This document shows, piece by piece, positions 61,299 to 64,000 of a stretch of 64,000 nt of DNA (position 1 is its first letter; each line of letters starts with the position of its first letter). The notes beneath the pieces are model-generated. The model was not told where the DNA came from. It made no database searches and saw nothing but the letters and a program-made list of their open reading frames with translations. A program made the position numbers and the translations under genes. The DNA comes from Corynebacterium epidermidicanis (GTDB lineage Bacteria > Actinomycetota > Actinomycetes > Mycobacteriales > Mycobacteriaceae): NCBI RefSeq assembly GCF_001021025.1, contig NZ_CP011541.1, positions 124,001 through 188,000 of the forward strand, in the 5' to 3' direction.

Positions 61299-63086
61299 TT
61301 ACCAGATGCGCACCCGGTCCTCGGCCGGGATCGCCATTTCGCCCACCTCAAAGGCTTCGTAGAACTCGTCGATGTTCGCGGCGATTACGTTGCAACGGAA
61401 TTCGGCTGGGGAGTGCGGATCAATCGCCAAGTATTGCTCCGCCAATTCCGGCCGGATTGCCGTGCGCCAGATCCGAGCCCAGGAGCGGAACAGCTCCGGG
61501 AGGTCTTCGCGGGCGCCACCGGACTGCAAGAACGCAGTGACAGCGATGCCGAGACCACCCAAGTCCCCGATGTTCTCACCCAAGGTGAATTCGCCGTTGA
61601 CGCCACGGATCCCCTCGCGACCAGCCAAAACTGTGGGAACCAAGCCATCGAACTGCGTGACCAACTTAGCGGTCAGCTCAGTGAATGCTTCGCGATCCTC
61701 GTCAGTCCACCAAGAATTGAGGTTACCGGCGCCGTCGTAAAGCGAGCCTTGGTCGTCGAAACCATGCCCGATCTCATGCCCAATCACGGCCCCGATAGCG
61801 CCAAAGTTCGTGGCAGCGGACGCGTCGGGGTCGAAGAAGGGGGCGCGGAGGATGGCCGCGGGGAAAGTAATGTCGTTGACCACAGGATTGTAAAACGCGT
61901 TGACGGTCTGCGGGGTGGTCACCCACTCATCCCGATCCGCTGGTTTGCCCAGTTTAGCCAGCTCATAGTCGTGGTTGAAGGCGCTGGCAGCCCGCACATT
62001 TTCGAGCAGGTCGGGGCCGAACTCGAGCCCGGCGAAGGATCGCCACGTATCCGGGTAGCCAATCTTGGCCTTGAACGTCCCGAGCTTTTCCAGCGCGCGT
62101 TCCCGGGTTTCCGGTGTCATCCACGCGAGCTGGGAGATCCGATCCCGGTACGCCCGCAGCAAGCTATCGACGAGCTCTTCCATAGCTTCCTTGTGCGACG
62201 GCGGGAAATGCTGTGCCACATATTCCTGCCCGATTGCCTCGCCAACCAGAGACTCCGCCAGGGTGACACCGCGCTTCCAGCGATCGCGCTGCTGTGTCGC
62301 TCCGGTCAGCCGGCGGCCGTAAAACTCCCAATTGGCTGCGCTGATTTCGGACGTGAGATAGGCCGCCCGAGAATTGAGGATGTGCCAGGTGAGCCACGCT
62401 TCCCAGTCTTCGTTTTCGAGCAATTCGTCCAAGGCAGTCAGGAAGGAAGGCATCATGTTTACTACTCGGCCCTCCGGAATACCCGCAGCCCGCAGGATTT
62501 CTGCTACGCGAGGCGGCAATTCGCTGAGCTGGCACGGGTTATAGGTCTTCAGGGAATCACGGGCCGCGACCACATCCCAGTGGGCGGCTGCCAATTTCTT
62601 CTCCAACGCGATCGCCGCTGGGGCCAGGTCCGCTTTGCCCAAGAAACCCAGCATCCGGGCAACATGCTGCTCATAGGCGGCCAACACTTCGGGATGTTCC
62701 CGGTAGTAAGCCTCGTCGGGCAGGCCCAGGCCACCCTGCACCACGTAGAGCACAACTTCTTCCGAGGAAGAATCCTTGGTGATGTATGCCTCCACAGGGG
62801 AGGACACCCCGAGGCGGGACAGTTTGCCGAGAGCTTCGGTCAAGGGGAGGGAGAGAAGGGCGAAGTCGTCGTCAAGCGGGGCGATGCCAGCAGCGTCCAT
62901 CCGGTCGGTGTCCATAAAACTGCGGAAAGCCTGACCCGGCAGGCCTGAGGAGGCTTCGAGGAGCGCGTGGACGTGCGCTTCGGAGTCGTCCCGGAGCTTG
63001 TGGAAAGTGCCGTCGACGCCGCGGTCAGCTGGGATGACATGCTCGGCAAGCCATTGGCCGTTTACTTCTTCGTAGAGATTGTCCAT
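61299..63086 (-). CDS. M13-family zinc metallopeptidase (neprilysin-like)
   Basis: A 595-residue M13 peptidase, without a signal peptide or membrane anchor and thus cytoplasmic. The zinc motif is VIGHEIGHGFDDQGS, the third ligand Glu lies in LGENIGDLGGL, and VNAFYNPVVNDITFPAAIL is the NAFY substrate-binding element. The C-terminal CRCNxxxxN-like end (FRCNVIAANIDEFYEAF) is normal. Mycobacterial Zmp1 is a relative. TACTAT lies 8 nt before the ATG. Divergent from a membrane protein gene. Confidence 0.93.
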   Translation of the reverse strand: MDNLYEEVNGQWLAEHVIPADRGVDGTFHKLRDDSEAHVHALLEASSGLPGQAFRSFMDTDRMDAAGIAPLDDDFALLSLPLTEALGKLSRLGVSSPVEAYITKDSSSEEVVLYVVQGGLGLPDEAYYREHPEVLAAYEQHVARMLGFLGKADLAPAAIALEKKLAAAHWDVVAARDSLKTYNPCQLSELPPRVAEILRAAGIPEGRVVNMMPSFLTALDELLENEDWEAWLTWHILNSRAAYLTSEISAANWEFYGRRLTGATQQRDRWKRGVTLAESLVGEAIGQEYVAQHFPPSHKEAMEELVDSLLRAYRDRISQLAWMTPETRERALEKLGTFKAKIGYPDTWRSFAGLEFGPDLLENVRAASAFNHDYELAKLGKPADRDEWVTTPQTVNAFYNPVVNDITFPAAILRAPFFDPDASAATNFGAIGAVIGHEIGHGFDDQGSLYDGAGNLNSWWTDEDREAFTELTAKLVTQFDGLVPTVLAGREGIRGVNGEFTLGENIGDLGGLGIAVTAFLQSGGAREDLPELFRSWARIWRTAIRPELAEQYLAIDPHSPAEFRCNVIAANIDEFYEAFEVGEMAIPAEDRVRIW

Positions 63087-63093
63087 GAGTCCC

Positions 63094-63100
63094 TATAGTA
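63094..63100. promoter_or_regulatory. overlapping divergent -10 boxes (M13 peptidase and membrane protein genes)
   Basis: TATAGT (63094-63099, plus) ends 7 nt before ATG 63107. TACTAT (63100-63095, minus) ends 8 nt before the ATG at 63086. Five bases are shared, so the two leaderless promoters must compete. Confidence 0.6.
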
Positions 63101-63106
63101 GGCACT

Positions 63107-63658
63107 ATGCCCGAGTATCGACTCAAACCCCGACTCCACCTGTGGCGGATCGGGGGAATCGCCCTGGCCTTGCTGCTATTGCCCGTGCCCATAAATGCGG
63201 TGCTGCCCAGCGTCGACGCGAACACCTCGCGGGTTGAGCTCGGCAGTGTCGAGCAAGGCTGGACGCAGGAACTGTCCTGGCCAGACGGCACCGCAATGCA
63301 GTGCCAGGAAGACGACGAGGCAGTCCTAGGGGCTGCGTGGGACTGCGACGGTACTTCGATCTCAACCATGGTGCTGGAAGGCTCTAGGGACGAAGCCGAG
63401 ACTCTGCGTCGTGGAATCCGCACCGTCACGATGGTCGACGTAACAGGCCCCGTTTCGGTCACGCGTGGCGTTGCGCGCCTCCTCGAAACCGAGGACGCCG
63501 TGGGAATGTCGGTGGAAGGGCGCGACGACCACGCCGGACAGACTCTCGTCGCGGTGGTCACCGGGCCCAAGCGCCGCGAATACGGTCTCCTGCTGTGGAC
63601 GACGCTGACCGAACCCGCCAAGCTCGACCGCATCGCGAACCCGATGGAGGAAGCATGA
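63107..63658 (+). CDS. uncharacterised membrane-anchored protein
   Basis: A 183-residue protein. Residues 12-33 are one hydrophobic span (WRIGGIALALLLLPVPINAV), acting as an anchor or an uncleaved signal. The following 150 residues are acidic and probably extracytoplasmic, with two Cys (MQCQED and WDCDG) that could form a disulfide. No family recognised. It is coupled by ATGA to the PrsW-like protease gene downstream, suggesting a joint function, for example substrate or regulator of that protease. Confidence 0.65.
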   Translation: MPEYRLKPRLHLWRIGGIALALLLLPVPINAVLPSVDANTSRVELGSVEQGWTQELSWPDGTAMQCQEDDEAVLGAAWDCDGTSISTMVLEGSRDEAETLRRGIRTVTMVDVTGPVSVTRGVARLLETEDAVGMSVEGRDDHAGQTLVAVVTGPKRREYGLLLWTTLTEPAKLDRIANPMEEA

Positions 63659-64000
63659 ACCGCAGCGTGTGGTGGAAACTTCTCGTGATCTTCGGTCTAC
63701 CCGCCTCCATCTTGTTTTCCCTCCTCAACGGGCTAGTGTCACCGATCGGCTGGGGGATCGGAGTGCTGTTCGCCGCACTCTATCTGGTGGCCGGCCTGCT
63801 GCTCTTTCGCGCCGGGCCGTTGTGGCCGAACGCGGGCGCCTGGTACGTGCTTTCGTGCCTGACCTGGGGGTCAGGCGTCTCGACTGCGCTGGTACTGTGG
63901 CCGTCCATGGCATGGTCGGATATCACCACCAAGCTCGGTTGGGATCCACTGCTGGCGTCATTTAGTGGTGCGATCCCCGAGGAACTAGCCAAGGCTTTGG
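63655..64000 (+). CDS. PrsW-like intramembrane metalloprotease, 5' part
   Basis: 115 codons visible before the window ends. Three hydrophobic spans appear (LLVIFGLPASILFSLL, IGVLFAALYLVAGLLLF, LSCLTWGSGVSTALVLW). They are followed by SGAIPEELAKAL, the EExxK-type motif of PrsW proteases that cut anti-sigma factors in the membrane. The remaining His-containing motifs lie beyond the window, so activity cannot be judged. ATG 63655 overlaps the previous stop (ATGA). Confidence 0.7.
   Translation, partial: MNRSVWWKLLVIFGLPASILFSLLNGLVSPIGWGIGVLFAALYLVAGLLLFRAGPLWPNAGAWYVLSCLTWGSGVSTALVLWPSMAWSDITTKLGWDPLLASFSGAIPEELAKAL

Noticed and set aside
61413..62948. 511-codon plus-strand frame opposite the M13 peptidase
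   Set aside because: The minus-strand frame contains the full M13 motifs and catalytic residues; the opposite frame has no family features.

Overview
The window looks like a chromosomal segment of a Corynebacterium (Actinobacteria, mycolic-acid group). Evidence includes a secreted corynomycolyltransferase-like esterase, an aminoacyl-lipid synthase/esterase pair, DUF6474 and MT0933-type small proteins, actinobacterial AMP nucleosidase and M13 peptidase, and many genes whose ATG lies 6-8 nt after a TANNNT -10 box, i.e. leaderless transcripts typical of corynebacteria. No rRNA, tRNA, CRISPR array, insertion sequence or phage gene was seen.

Region 1 (1-21.3 kb) is a surface-polysaccharide locus, visibly more AT-rich than the rest. 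It carries a rhamnosyltransferase-like protein, an alpha/beta hydrolase, a GT4 enzyme, three multi-domain glycosyltransferases built from shared modules (4416-6485, 10192-11841, 12397-16803), a two-gene ABC exporter (permease 6545, ATPase 7500), a UDP-ManNAc dehydrogenase (wecC type, 8470) and, in reverse orientation, a heparinase-like/hexapeptide-acetyltransferase fusion (17627-19975) and UDP-GlcNAc 2-epimerase (wecB, 20127). WecB and WecC together would make UDP-ManNAcA, so I infer an ABC-exported, ManNAcA-containing glycan that may be acetylated. An 823 bp gene-free stretch (16804-17626) separates the forward and reverse halves.

Region 2 (21.4-31.8 kb) has two tandem small secreted proteins, dTDP-rhamnose genes rmlB-rmlD-rmlA without rmlC, a mycolyltransferase-like esterase, an orphan MetQ/NlpA lipoprotein, a small secreted Pro/Ala-rich protein, AMP nucleosidase, a HAD hydrolase, a gamma-carbonic-anhydrase-like protein and a ROK-type regulator.

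Region 3 (32-51.3 kb) holds a DUF885 peptidase, DedA, AbrB-like and TSUP membrane proteins, the esterase plus aminoacyl-lipid synthase operon, helicase HrpB with a coiled-coil partner, a RecB-like nuclease, a queuosine pair (YhhQ-type transporter divergent from GluQ-RS), a CHY zinc finger protein, a membrane-anchored copper nitrite reductase, an MFS transporter and a divergent LysR regulator.

Region 4 (51.4-64 kb) is stress and repair: SodA, MsrA, FMN reductase, a double-HTH TetR-like regulator and four alkylation-repair-type genes within 6 kb (alkB, a tag homologue without the zinc ligands, a Cys-less alkyltransferase-like protein, ogt). Among them lie an SDR, an S4 protein, a double glyoxalase protein, two MT0933-type mini-proteins, an NAD(P)-binding protein divergent from an HxlR regulator, a maltokinase-cap-like protein, an M13 peptidase and a PrsW-like protease cut by the window end.
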